A DNA stretch of 64,000 nucleotides, taken from NCBI RefSeq assembly GCF_045862785.1, contig NZ_BQXO01000002.1:248001-312000 (forward strand), in the 5' to 3' direction. Each line of letters begins with the position of its first letter. Position 1 is the stretch's first letter. The stretch is from Furfurilactobacillus curtus. Lineage in GTDB: Bacteria; Bacillota; Bacilli; Lactobacillales; Lactobacillaceae. The notes below the pieces were generated by a model. That model did not search any database and had not been told where the DNA came from. It saw nothing but the letters and a program-made list of their open reading frames with translations. Position numbers and translations under genes: made by a program. Shown piece after piece: positions 8,022 through 16,239 of this stretch.

Positions 8022-11000
8022 TTGTTAAGCGATAAAAGCTTATCAGAACGTCGGTTTCAAGATGGAACAGTTCGTGCATTGGCTGGCTATGGCACAAAAT
8101 CGTGGACTGCTTCGCCTGAGCTAGACGGTACTAAGCGAAAAGTAACCTATGACACCCTACTTCAGAATTGGCGAACAATTTTAAATCGAATCAACGCCAT
8201 TGAATTAGAACAAGTCGATCTGACTGACCAAGAATTTGATCAAGTGATGGGTAAAGTCAATGGAATCAGTAATTCTTATGAGGCAGCCAAAATATTATCC
8301 GCCGAGAATTCAACTGGGAAAATTGACGGCATTATCCGTGATGCGCCGGGTGTAACGAAAAAGCGGATTACCTTACAGATTTTTAAAAAGGCCGAAGTGA
8401 ATGGTGGCGACACCAGTTATCAGATTGCTCGAGAAGTTGTGTCAAAATCTGGTCAAAACCGTTTTGATTTAATCTTGCTAATAAATGGGCTGCCATTAAT
8501 AAATATTGAACAGAAACGAGTTGATCACAGCACTGACGAGGCTTTTGGTCAATTTCGTCGCTATTATCAAGATGGCGAATACACGCATAACTTTTTCGCC
8601 TTTTCACAAATGATGGTTATTATGAGTGACATTGATACACGGTATTTCGCAACGCCAAAGAGTTTAGAGGCCTTTAACCCAGCCTTTCAATTCCATTGGG
8701 CGGATATTCATAATAATCCGTTAAACCGGATGGAAGACATTACTAAAACCTTGTTAAGTATCCCCATGGCACACCAAATGGTTGGCGATTATCTAGTTCT
8801 TGATGTGGAGCATGAAATTCATATGCTAATGCGTCCATACCAGGTGGAAGCTTTGCGAGCCATTGAATTTGCGGCAAACGGGATTGATAACAAGGAACAT
8901 CAGCCTCACGGTGGTTACGTATGGCATACAACTGGGTCTGGTAAGACGATTACTTCGTTTAAAGCAGCGACATCATTGGCTAAATATTTTGACAAAGTGA
9001 TCTTTTTGCTAGACCGAAAAGATTTGGATCAGCAAACGAGCGCTAATTTTAAGGCGTATTCGCAATATGAGAGTATTGAGGTAGATGATTCTCCTTATAC
9101 AGATTCATTGCGACAAGCTTTGCAAAGTGGTGGTAAAGGAATTGTGGTGGCAACCACTTTCAAGTTAAATAATGTGATCAATGATTTACTCAATAATGGC
9201 GATGCAAAGGACATTTTGGGCAAGCACATGGCCATCATTATTGATGAGGCTCATCGTACAACCATGGGAACAATGATGTTAACCATCAAAAGTGCGCTGA
9301 AAAACACATTGTTCTACGGCTTTACAGGAACGCCGCTGTTTGATGAAAGTGATGTTAGTGGTGTCATTAATGAAAAATCCGAGCGAATTCGGACGACAGA
9401 GCAGATGTTCGGGCCGGAGTTACATCGCTATACGATTGATCAAGCTATCAAAGACCGCAATGTTTTGGGATTCCATGTGGATTACATTGATACCGGTGAA
9501 GTGGGCAGCTATGAGAAATTGTCTGAACGCTGGGTTGAGCAAAAGATGCATGAGTTGCCTGATCCTGATGAAGATGATTTAAGGCGACAAGCCAGAGAAT
9601 ATGAGGGTAATCATAGTAAGGACACTGATGGCATTGAAGATGGTCGGATGCGATTAGAAGAAGTTCTTCATTATGATGATGAATCCCATATTCCTGTTGT
9701 AGTCGAGCGGATTTTAAAGAATTGGGAAAAGCATTCTACGGGAATTGTTCAAAATCAGCGAGTTCCGTATAAGTTTAATGCGATTTTGACAGTTGCTCGT
9801 AAATCTCGCGTGATTGCGTATTATGAAGAATTTAAACGTCAACTAGCCGATCATCCTGAAATCCACCTAAATATTTCTGCCACTTTTTCTGAGGATAATG
9901 AGAATACTGATAGTGGGGCAAATGATAAGGCTCAACTCGCTCGTTTATTTTACGACTGGCATGCGATGGGGCATCCACAATACTCAGTCGATGGTAAGAA
10001 GGAAAATGGTGAATCGGGCTTCTTTGCGGACATAACGAGTGTCTTCAAAAGAGGTGGGCATGCGCTGGATGAAAAGAATATTGATTTGATGATCGTTGCG
10101 GATCGTTTGTTAACAGGTTACGATTCAAAACTATTGAATACGTTATATGTAGATCGTCAACTTCAACTTCAAGGCTTAATCCAGGCCTATTCACGAACGA
10201 ATCGGGTTTATGGCTCAGATAAAGAATTTGGTACGATCATCAATTACTATTACCCGGCTACGAGTCGTTATGAACTAAGCAAAGCGCTTCATCTCTATGG
10301 TGCTGGTGGATCTAGTACGGGAGTTGTTGTAGCTCCATATCCTTTAGCAGTCCAAGGATTAGAACCACTATATGCCGCATTACAGGCCGCTTTGTCTGAC
10401 CCAACGAGATGGCCGGAGTTAGTTGGCGATGAAGAAGCGATAGCGTCATTTCTTAGTAACTATCGTCAAGTCTCGAAATATTTAAATTTATTATCCCAAT
10501 ATTATGAATTCGATTGGAATGGCACTGGTGATCGACAGCTTGCACTAACAGAGGACGAGTGGCTACAGTATCAGGGTGCCTATCGTGCTTTACGCCCGCA
10601 AACTGAGGCGAGTGATGATCCAGAAGAAGTTGAATTGGGTGCTGTTAAACTGATTGATACGCAAGATGTCACTTTTGAAGAAATTATTCGATTAATTGGA
10701 CAAGTTGTTAATGGTCAAGAAGGCGGTAGTGATTCAAACGAAGAAAACTTGCGATTGATTAATGATGGCATTTTGAAGTTACGCACGTACGGTGATAATG
10801 ACAACGCTACGCTATTACAACAGTTTATGAATGAAGTGGTAGATCCAGGAACATTGAACAATGACGATGCAATTGAGGATAAATTTCATGAGTTTGCTGT
10901 TCAAAAAGGACTAACGGCGTTAAAAAAGTTTGCATATGAATGGGCAATTGATTGGCAAATTCTGTTAAAGGTTTATCAAAACTATCAACCAGACGCAGAG

Positions 11001-11174
11001 ACGATTGATTATTTAGATGAGTTGCGTGAATCGGGAAATTATCAGGAATCGGAGTGGTACAAGATCCCAGAAAACCAAGCAGGATTTTTGCCGGCTGGTA
11101 ATTATAAGACGGATCTAGGAACTGCTGTTCGACAGTGGTTACCAAAGATGCAAGCAATGTACGGTGAATTATAA
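8022..11174 (+). CDS. hsdR: Type I restriction endonuclease subunit HsdR
   Basis: Motor and nuclease subunit, 1050 residues, normal for the family. The N-terminal PD-(D/E)xK nuclease has D149 and E163-x-K165 (NIEQKR). The SF2 translocase has Walker A TTGSGKT at 303-309, DEAH at 408-411, GFTGTP shortly after and the motif VI region QAYSRTNR. A helical C-terminal HsdM-contact domain follows. It cuts unmodified DNA after translocation. The start is TTG at 8022, 8 bases after GGGAGG; the upstream GTG overlaps the ribosome site. All nuclease and helicase motifs look intact, so the system is probably active. Confidence 0.94.
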   Translation: MLSDKSLSERRFQDGTVRALAGYGTKSWTASPELDGTKRKVTYDTLLQNWRTILNRINAIELEQVDLTDQEFDQVMGKVNGISNSYEAAKILSAENSTGKIDGIIRDAPGVTKKRITLQIFKKAEVNGGDTSYQIAREVVSKSGQNRFDLILLINGLPLINIEQKRVDHSTDEAFGQFRRYYQDGEYTHNFFAFSQMMVIMSDIDTRYFATPKSLEAFNPAFQFHWADIHNNPLNRMEDITKTLLSIPMAHQMVGDYLVLDVEHEIHMLMRPYQVEALRAIEFAANGIDNKEHQPHGGYVWHTTGSGKTITSFKAATSLAKYFDKVIFLLDRKDLDQQTSANFKAYSQYESIEVDDSPYTDSLRQALQSGGKGIVVATTFKLNNVINDLLNNGDAKDILGKHMAIIIDEAHRTTMGTMMLTIKSALKNTLFYGFTGTPLFDESDVSGVINEKSERIRTTEQMFGPELHRYTIDQAIKDRNVLGFHVDYIDTGEVGSYEKLSERWVEQKMHELPDPDEDDLRRQAREYEGNHSKDTDGIEDGRMRLEEVLHYDDESHIPVVVERILKNWEKHSTGIVQNQRVPYKFNAILTVARKSRVIAYYEEFKRQLADHPEIHLNISATFSEDNENTDSGANDKAQLARLFYDWHAMGHPQYSVDGKKENGESGFFADITSVFKRGGHALDEKNIDLMIVADRLLTGYDSKLLNTLYVDRQLQLQGLIQAYSRTNRVYGSDKEFGTIINYYYPATSRYELSKALHLYGAGGSSTGVVVAPYPLAVQGLEPLYAALQAALSDPTRWPELVGDEEAIASFLSNYRQVSKYLNLLSQYYEFDWNGTGDRQLALTEDEWLQYQGAYRALRPQTEASDDPEEVELGAVKLIDTQDVTFEEIIRLIGQVVNGQEGGSDSNEENLRLINDGILKLRTYGDNDNATLLQQFMNEVVDPGTLNNDDAIEDKFHEFAVQKGLTALKKFAYEWAIDWQILLKVYQNYQPDAETIDYLDELRESGNYQESEWYKIPENQAGFLPAGNYKTDLGTAVRQWLPKMQAMYGEL

Positions 11175-11184
11175 GGATTAAAAA

Positions 11185-11220
11185 GATGCCAGCGCTGAAA
11201 AAATCGCTGGCATCTTTTTT
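11185..11220. terminator. Bidirectional terminator between hsdR and the recombinase gene
   Basis: Perfect 10-bp arms GATGCCAGCG and CGCTGGCATC around a 10-base loop, with a T run on the plus side, between convergent genes. Confidence 0.85.
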
Positions 11221-12136
11221 ATAAAGAACTTAGATAACGCATAATTTTGTCATTGTCGACATTTTCTAGTTCTTGAATGACATGAAGATATACTTTCTGA
11301 GTTGTGGTCATATTGGCGTGACCTAAACGTCGGGATACTGAGGCGAGGGAAACACCCGCATATAGCAATAGTGAAGCATGGGTATGACGGAGCGCATGAA
11401 CTGAAATGGCTGGTACACCAGCCATCATGCATTTCCGGCGAAGAAAGTCATTAACGGTCGCGTTGAAAATTGGTTTATCTGTTGAAGCGAAGATTGGCTG
11501 GTCAGACGGTAGATCTTGAGTAAGTCGAGAAAACATTGTCAGTGTTTGCCAGTCAATGGAAACTTTACGAACAGAACTACGATTTTTCGTTGGTGCGAAA
11601 CCACCTGTGCGGCTCTTATAGTTCCAAGTTTTATTAATAGTGAGCATTTGACGTTTAAAATCAAAATCTTTGGGCGTTACTGCTAGCGCTTCGGAAAATC
11701 TGATCCCAGTTTTGGCAATTAAGGCAATGAGATAGTTATTATCAGCTTCACCGGTGAAAAACAAAGTATCCATTAAACGACCGAATTCCTTTTGATTTAA
11801 GAACTTAGGCTTGTGGCTGCGCTGAACAGTACCCTTGATGACGACCTTTCTGGTGGGATCGCGTTTGATTAAGCCATCGTCTAGTGCATCCATCAATGAG
11901 GCTTTTAAGTGATGATGGAAATCAGTCGTTGTCACTCGTTCGTGCGTTTCTGCGTATGTATTCAGTAGCTGTTGATAAGAAAGCCGGGTTAATTCATCTA
12001 AGCGAAGATCCGGAACTAAAGTCACCAGATTTTGATAACACATTTTGTACTTATCGTAGGTAACTGGCCGAACAGCGCCAGCCTTGTAAAGTCTGATCCA
12101 TTGCAAATAGTATTCGTGAAATTTTGGTGATGTCAT
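11219..12136 (-). CDS. Tyrosine recombinase associated with hsdS inversion
   Basis: A 305-residue phage-integrase-family recombinase with an N-terminal SAM-like core-binding domain and a complete catalytic set: R146 (TGIRFSEAL), H247-A-L-R250, H273 (LGHAN) and nucleophile Y283. No att-like tRNA target or phage genes are nearby. Its place between hsdR and inverted hsdS half-genes matches recombinases that invert hsdS segments in streptococci and lactobacilli, so the likely substrates are the shared repeats in hsdS. It reads toward hsdR and ends at the shared terminator. Ribosome site GGGAG is 8 bases before the ATG. Confidence 0.88.
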   Translation of the reverse strand: MTSPKFHEYYLQWIRLYKAGAVRPVTYDKYKMCYQNLVTLVPDLRLDELTRLSYQQLLNTYAETHERVTTTDFHHHLKASLMDALDDGLIKRDPTRKVVIKGTVQRSHKPKFLNQKEFGRLMDTLFFTGEADNNYLIALIAKTGIRFSEALAVTPKDFDFKRQMLTINKTWNYKSRTGGFAPTKNRSSVRKVSIDWQTLTMFSRLTQDLPSDQPIFASTDKPIFNATVNDFLRRKCMMAGVPAISVHALRHTHASLLLYAGVSLASVSRRLGHANMTTTQKVYLHVIQELENVDNDKIMRYLSSL

Positions 12137-12194
12137 AGATTCTCTCCCGTTGATTTTTTAGATGGTGCTATGGCTTAAAATACGCAATTTTTCG

Positions 12195-12794
12195 TCATAA
12201 AGATAGAAAAATTACTAATTTACGCTGATTTGCTGCGATGAGGGAATCTAGTTTTTGGAAGAAGGTGCCGATTTGTTGTTGCTCATCTAAAGATGGAACC
12301 AATACCGCATATTTTAAGAAGTGACGATCGTCTAATTTATTCGAAGAATTTGCCGACGATTTAATTGATTTGGAAAAAATTGGCGCCATTACCCAATCTA
12401 ACTGAATGGCATATTTCCAATAAAACAAATTCATTTTGGCTATAGGCCTGTACACAGGAAATAACTCGGATACAACACCGTCTCCAATATCATTTAAAAC
12501 GAATCTTCCAAATTCAAAATCTGCATTAGGGTGACCTTCAAAGGCGATATCTCCTTTTCTCATGACATAAGTTCTAGTATCTAGGTTATTAGATGTAACC
12601 CTATCTGCAGTTTGAAAATACATTTTTGCAACAGAAATCCATCTAGAACGACCAAACTGGCCATTGTTTCGTTCATTAACCCTTTCAAACAATTCTGAAA
12701 ACTTACGCTTTTCCCATGCGTTCGTTTTCAATCTGCTCACTTGGGAAAAGCGTAAGTTTGATGAAATTGTCACCAGAAAGTCTGAAGTCTCCAA
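12195..12794 (-). CDS. Silent hsdS half-gene (target recognition cassette 3), minus strand
   Basis: Encodes one HsdS target recognition domain, from the conserved WEKRK lead-in (DNA repeat at 12716-12699) to FFQKLDSLIAANQRK (29-bp repeat at 12250-12222), then stops a few codons later. It has no convincing ribosome site and its nominal start at 12794 lies antisense to the opposite cassette, so it is a storage cassette and not an expressed protein. Its orientation is opposite to the expressed hsdS, as needed for exchange by inversion. The domain body differs from both TRDs of the expressed gene. Confidence 0.75.
   Translation of the reverse strand: METSDFLVTISSNLRFSQVSRLKTNAWEKRKFSELFERVNERNNGQFGRSRWISVAKMYFQTADRVTSNNLDTRTYVMRKGDIAFEGHPNADFEFGRFVLNDIGDGVVSELFPVYRPIAKMNLFYWKYAIQLDWVMAPIFSKSIKSSANSSNKLDDRHFLKYAVLVPSLDEQQQIGTFFQKLDSLIAANQRKLVIFLSL
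12222..12250 (-). repeat. 29-bp hsdS distal repeat, inverted copy
   Basis: Reverse complement of the block at 7270-7298, 7873-7901 and 13187-13215, encoding DSLIAANQR. With the copy at 13187 it brackets both silent cassettes as an outer inverted repeat. Confidence 0.85.
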
Positions 12795-13269
12795 TAGTTA
12801 TTCCTTGCCGAATTTAGAATATGAAGATATTAATTCAGGATCAGGCACTCTAAATAAAGACATTACAAAGAAGCACGATGTCCGCCGAGGAATAAAATTC
12901 GAGGCTAACGATGTTGTTTTTGGAAAACTGCGTCCATATCTAAAGAATTGGTTGCTAGCTGACTTTTCAGGTGTCGCTCTCGGTGACTTTTGGGTTATGA
13001 AGCCGACAAGCATTGCAACAGCTGCATTCGTCTACTGCATTCTTCAGACAGAAAGCTTTTTTAAATCTAGTAACCACTCGGTCGGAACAAAAATGCCAAG
13101 ATCTGACTGGCATACGGTTGCGAAATCAGAGTATTTTGTGCCCGTTTTGTCAGAACAAAAGTTGATTTCCAACTTCTTCCAAAAGTTAGATTCCCTCATC
13201 GCAGCAAATCAGCGTAAATTCAAAAATAAAGGGCCTCCAATAAAAAACTTTCATCTAAAACTAAGGTGA
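12664..13269 (+). CDS. Silent hsdS half-gene (target recognition cassette 4), plus strand
   Basis: A second promoterless TRD cassette, head-to-head with the previous one. The conserved part runs from TGGGAAAAGCGTAAGTTT (12742-12759) to the 29-bp repeat at 13187-13215; the frame upstream of 12742 is antisense to the first cassette and is not HsdS-like. The domain body is different from the other three TRDs in the locus. After the last repeat the frame runs into unrelated sequence, so the distal spacer is missing. Being in the same orientation as hsdS, it would first need flipping with its partner, or gene conversion, to be expressed. Confidence 0.72.
   Translation: MFRSLTLSNNSENLRFSHAFVFNLLTWEKRKFDEIVTRKSEVSNSYSLPNLEYEDINSGSGTLNKDITKKHDVRRGIKFEANDVVFGKLRPYLKNWLLADFSGVALGDFWVMKPTSIATAAFVYCILQTESFFKSSNHSVGTKMPRSDWHTVAKSEYFVPVLSEQKLISNFFQKLDSLIAANQRKFKNKGPPIKNFHLKLR
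12699..12759. repeat. 18-bp inverted repeat joining the two silent hsdS cassettes
   Basis: AAACTTACGCTTTTCCCA (12699-12716) and its exact complement (12742-12759) surround 25 bp. Seventeen of these bases also occur at 6828-6844 and 7404-7420 at the start of each TRD in the expressed hsdS. Candidate recombination site. Confidence 0.85.
13187..13215 (+). repeat. 29-bp hsdS distal repeat, direct copy
   Basis: Identical to 7270-7298 and 7873-7901 in hsdS and inverted relative to 12222-12250. Recombination between the outer pair would swap the two cassettes' orientation. Confidence 0.85.
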
Positions 13270-13307
13270 AGGGCCGATCTTTATGGAAGATGATCGTTTA
13301 GTGTAAT

Positions 13308-13339
13308 AAAAGCACTCGCAATTTTTTTGCGAGTGCTTT
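13308..13339. terminator. Terminator hairpin closing the hsd locus
   Basis: AAAGCACTCGCA and TGCGAGTGCTTT are perfect arms around a T-rich loop, between the plus-strand silent cassette and the minus-strand AraC gene, usable in either direction. Confidence 0.75.
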
Positions 13340-13374
13340 GGCAATGGGATTAAATTTTCGTGGCTTTGATTTTC

Positions 13375-14271
13375 CTAATCCATCGAGTACCTCCCCGTCT
13401 GTCTCACAGCGGGTTCGTTCTGCTGGTTAAATGATTGAACGAGGGTGATGTTTTGTTCGTGCTCGGCACGGCTGGTTTTGCGATAGGTTAGGGGGGCTTG
13501 GCCGACGAGTCTGGTGAAGAGCTTGGTGAGGTAGTTGGGGTCAAGACCGACCTTAATGCCGATTGTGTTGACGGAGAGGTCAGTATACTCTAGGTAGTTT
13601 TGGGCATGTTTGATGCGGATGCGTTGTAGTAGATTTGCCGGGGTTAGGCCAGTATGTTGCTTACAAATGCGAATTAAATAATTTTTGCTGTAGTTGAAGT
13701 GTTTGGCTAAACTTTCTAAAGTTAAGGGTTCGTCATAGTGTTGTTGCAAATATAATTGCAGCGGAAAGGTCGCATTGGGGTCGGTAGCGGCCGAAAAATC
13801 ATTAGGTAAGTCGGTCATGTGGGGTGTCGTGGCAAAGATGGTTTTGAGTAATAGTTGCTTGAAGTCGACATCGAGTTGAAGTGCTGAATATGCGTGAGTC
13901 CCCAACTCGGTCGGCACGCCTTCATTTAGCAAGTGGCGAAAGCTTTCGATGGCGAGAACAGGAAAAATTTCTTGGTTGCTTGCTGTTGTAATGAGCTGTT
14001 GAACATCTTCACTTAATTCAAATTTAATGTCGATAATCACTGTGTCGTGTTCAAAATGAAAACTGTGCGGGGTGTGCGGCTGGATGAGGACCAGTTGGTT
14101 AGCAAAAACGGTGAGTTGATGGTGATTAATTTCAATATACTCTTGGCCATTGAGCACAATTTGGGCTTGAGCAAACATATGTTGATGCTCTTCGACCACT
14201 TCATGACGGTGATAAAGCCGACCACTCATCCATAAGACTTTGATTTGTGGGTCACGAACTGCTAGTTGCAT
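13375..14271 (-). CDS. AraC-family regulator with cupin-like sensor domain
   Basis: A 298-residue regulator. Residues about 20-110 form a cupin-like sensor (EEHQHMFAQAQIVLNGQEY) and the C-terminal 100 residues a double helix-turn-helix of AraC type (LESLAKHFNYSKNYLIRICK, then VNTIGIKVGLDPNYLTKLFT). It is divergent from the MFS-HIT-SDR operon and most likely controls it in response to that operon's substrate. ATG at 14271 has GGAG 9 bases upstream; the frame stays open 19 codons further but without a ribosome site. Confidence 0.85.
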   Translation of the reverse strand: MQLAVRDPQIKVLWMSGRLYHRHEVVEEHQHMFAQAQIVLNGQEYIEINHHQLTVFANQLVLIQPHTPHSFHFEHDTVIIDIKFELSEDVQQLITTASNQEIFPVLAIESFRHLLNEGVPTELGTHAYSALQLDVDFKQLLLKTIFATTPHMTDLPNDFSAATDPNATFPLQLYLQQHYDEPLTLESLAKHFNYSKNYLIRICKQHTGLTPANLLQRIRIKHAQNYLEYTDLSVNTIGIKVGLDPNYLTKLFTRLVGQAPLTYRKTSRAEHEQNITLVQSFNQQNEPAVRQTGRYSMD

Positions 14272-14329
14272 GAGAGGGATTCTCCATTTTGTGTGATATT
14301 TTCCAGAAAATGAGCTGGTTACGGCCAAA

Positions 14330-14355
14330 TGTAAACGCTTTATTCAAGCTATACT
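14330..14355 (+). promoter_or_regulatory. cre box and -10 element of the MFS operon
   Basis: TGTAAACGCTTTAT (14330-14343) matches the CcpA cre consensus at 12 of 14 positions. A TATACT -10 follows at 14350-14355, with no good -35, as expected for an activator-dependent promoter. CcpA would block it when a preferred sugar is present. Confidence 0.6.
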
Positions 14356-14428
14356 ATCGTCAGAAAGATGGATATCTGGATGGTTACTTTGTAAGGAAAT
14401 CACAAACACAGGTGAGGACGTGGCTTCA

Positions 14429-15751
14429 ATGACAGATGCAAAGCATAGCGCACTATCAAAGGTCTCTTGGCACATTTTGCCGTATCTATTCGTTATTTAT
14501 TTTATCGCTTTTTTGGATCGTAGTAGTATCACTTATGCCTCGATTGGTGGCATGGATAAAGAATTAGGTTTAACCGCGACGACATACGGCTTCATTGCCG
14601 GAATTTTCTTTATCGGTTATTTCCTGTTCGGTATTCCGGGCAACATGATGCTGGAACGCATCGGAGCTCGCCGCTGGATGGCATTTATCCTCGTGTTCTG
14701 GGGCACGGTGACTTTGATCACTGGTTTTGTTAGTTCAGTATCAATGCTAGTTGTTTTACGATTCCTGCTTGGGGTGTCTGAAGCAGGATTATTCCCAGGG
14801 ATGACATTGTACATTACGTACTGGATTCGCAGTAAAGACCGGGCACGAGCCATTGCCGCATTCATGATCGCACCGCCCGTTGCCAACTCGATCGGAGCGC
14901 CCATTGCAACATGGATTATCACGAGTGTCCACATGGAACTTGACTTAGCTGGTTGGCGTTGGTTGTTTATCATCATTGGGATTCCAGCCGTTTTGATGGG
15001 AATTTATACCATTTTCTTCCTAGCCGATGGTCCAGCAAAGGCTCGTTGGCTCAATTCAGACGAGAAGAACTGGCTCATCAAAGCCTTAGCTGATGACGCT
15101 GAACAGCAGAAAGAAAACAAAGTTGTCAATGCGCCATTTATTGATGCGTTCAAAGACGCCAAGATTTGGAAAATGACCGGGGTTAATTTCTTCTATTGTA
15201 TCGGACTATACGGTATTACATTTTGGATGCCACAAATGGTTAAGTCCTTGTCGAACAATATCACAACGATGCAGGTCGGCTTAATCAGTGCCATTCCGTA
15301 TTTGTTAGGAGCGATCGCCTTAGTCGTTAACAGTCGTTGGTCAGACAGTTCTGGTGAGCGAATTTGGCATACGGCCGGTGGAGCTATTCTCGGTGGTATC
15401 GGTTTTATCGGCGCGGCTTTAACAACTGGCATTCCTGTTTTGTCAGTCGGCTTTATCTGCCTTTCAGCGATTGGTGTCTATGCTTACTCTGGACCATACT
15501 GGGCGATCACGACCACCGTTGACCCGCGAATTGCGGCGGTTGGCTTAGGGATCGTTAACGCTGTAGGTAACTTCGGTGGTTTCTTTGGGCCATACGCGAT
15601 TGGCTGGTTGAAGTCAGCCACTGGCAGTACCGAAGTTGGCATGTACTTTTTAGCGGCCACCTTGATTATCACCGGTCTAATTGTCATCAGTTTGCATGAA
15701 CACAAGCCGGTGGTGAAACAACCAGATACGACGATGCCTAAAGAGGCTTAA
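14429..15751 (+). CDS. MFS transporter, anion:cation symporter (ACS) type
   Basis: A 440-residue protein with 12 predicted membrane helices. The N-terminal half (FIAFLDRSSITYAS, then FFIGYFLFGIPGNMMLERIGARRW) and the central loop are typical of the ACS family that imports hexuronates, tartrate, phthalate or related organic acids with protons or sodium. The exact substrate is not evident. Start ATG at 14429 is preferred over GTG at 14420, which lies almost on the ribosome site. It heads an operon with a HIT protein and an SDR oxidoreductase under a cre box and an AraC regulator, suggesting import of an oxidisable or reducible organic compound. Confidence 0.85.
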   Translation: MTDAKHSALSKVSWHILPYLFVIYFIAFLDRSSITYASIGGMDKELGLTATTYGFIAGIFFIGYFLFGIPGNMMLERIGARRWMAFILVFWGTVTLITGFVSSVSMLVVLRFLLGVSEAGLFPGMTLYITYWIRSKDRARAIAAFMIAPPVANSIGAPIATWIITSVHMELDLAGWRWLFIIIGIPAVLMGIYTIFFLADGPAKARWLNSDEKNWLIKALADDAEQQKENKVVNAPFIDAFKDAKIWKMTGVNFFYCIGLYGITFWMPQMVKSLSNNITTMQVGLISAIPYLLGAIALVVNSRWSDSSGERIWHTAGGAILGGIGFIGAALTTGIPVLSVGFICLSAIGVYAYSGPYWAITTTVDPRIAAVGLGIVNAVGNFGGFFGPYAIGWLKSATGSTEVGMYFLAATLIITGLIVISLHEHKPVVKQPDTTMPKEA

Positions 15752-15787
15752 CTTGGTTAACTAATTATCTTAAAGGAGATCTTGACC

Positions 15788-16219
15788 ATGGTAGAACGGT
15801 ATCAACCAGATTGTTTATATTGCGCACACACGGAAAAACTAGCTGCAAACTATATTGAAATTGAACCATTGCATGTAGCCACGGTTTATCTGAGCCGCGA
15901 TCAAACCCATCCCGGTCGCGTGGCGGTTGTTTTGAATTGGCACGTGGATGAACCATTCCAGTTGTCGGAAGTTGAACGACATGAATTTTATGATGACGTG
16001 GCTCATGCAGCTGAAGCGGTTGAAAAAGCATTTAACCCAGGGAAAATTAACTACGGTACTTATGGCGATACCGTTTCTCACTTGCATGTTCACGTGGTAC
16101 CAAAGAAGCCAGGTGAAGCAGATTGGAACGACTCATTTGTCAACAATCCAGCTGATCCTAAGTATTTATCAGACGCTGAATATCAAGATATTGTTGAAAA
16201 AATCAAAGCTAATCTTTAA
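15788..16219 (+). CDS. HIT-family protein
   Basis: A 143-residue histidine-triad protein. The catalytic HLHVHVVPK motif is near residues 98-106, a CxxC-like pair (DCLYC) is near the N-terminus, and an Asn-rich loop precedes the triad. HIT enzymes hydrolyse or transfer nucleoside phosphoramidates, dinucleoside polyphosphates or nucleotidyl-sugars. The link to the flanking MFS and SDR genes is unusual and its substrate here is unknown. ATG at 15788 follows AAAGGAGA at 7 bases. It lies 36 bases after the transporter gene and 20 bases before the SDR gene. Confidence 0.85.
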   Translation: MVERYQPDCLYCAHTEKLAANYIEIEPLHVATVYLSRDQTHPGRVAVVLNWHVDEPFQLSEVERHEFYDDVAHAAEAVEKAFNPGKINYGTYGDTVSHLHVHVVPKKPGEADWNDSFVNNPADPKYLSDAEYQDIVEKIKANL

Positions 16220-16239
16220 ATTATAGGAGGTCATCTATC

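Noticed and set aside
11219..13269. Recombinase region as an integrated phage or island
   Set aside because: There are no att duplications, tRNA, or phage genes; the repeats and the hsdS cassettes explain the recombinase.
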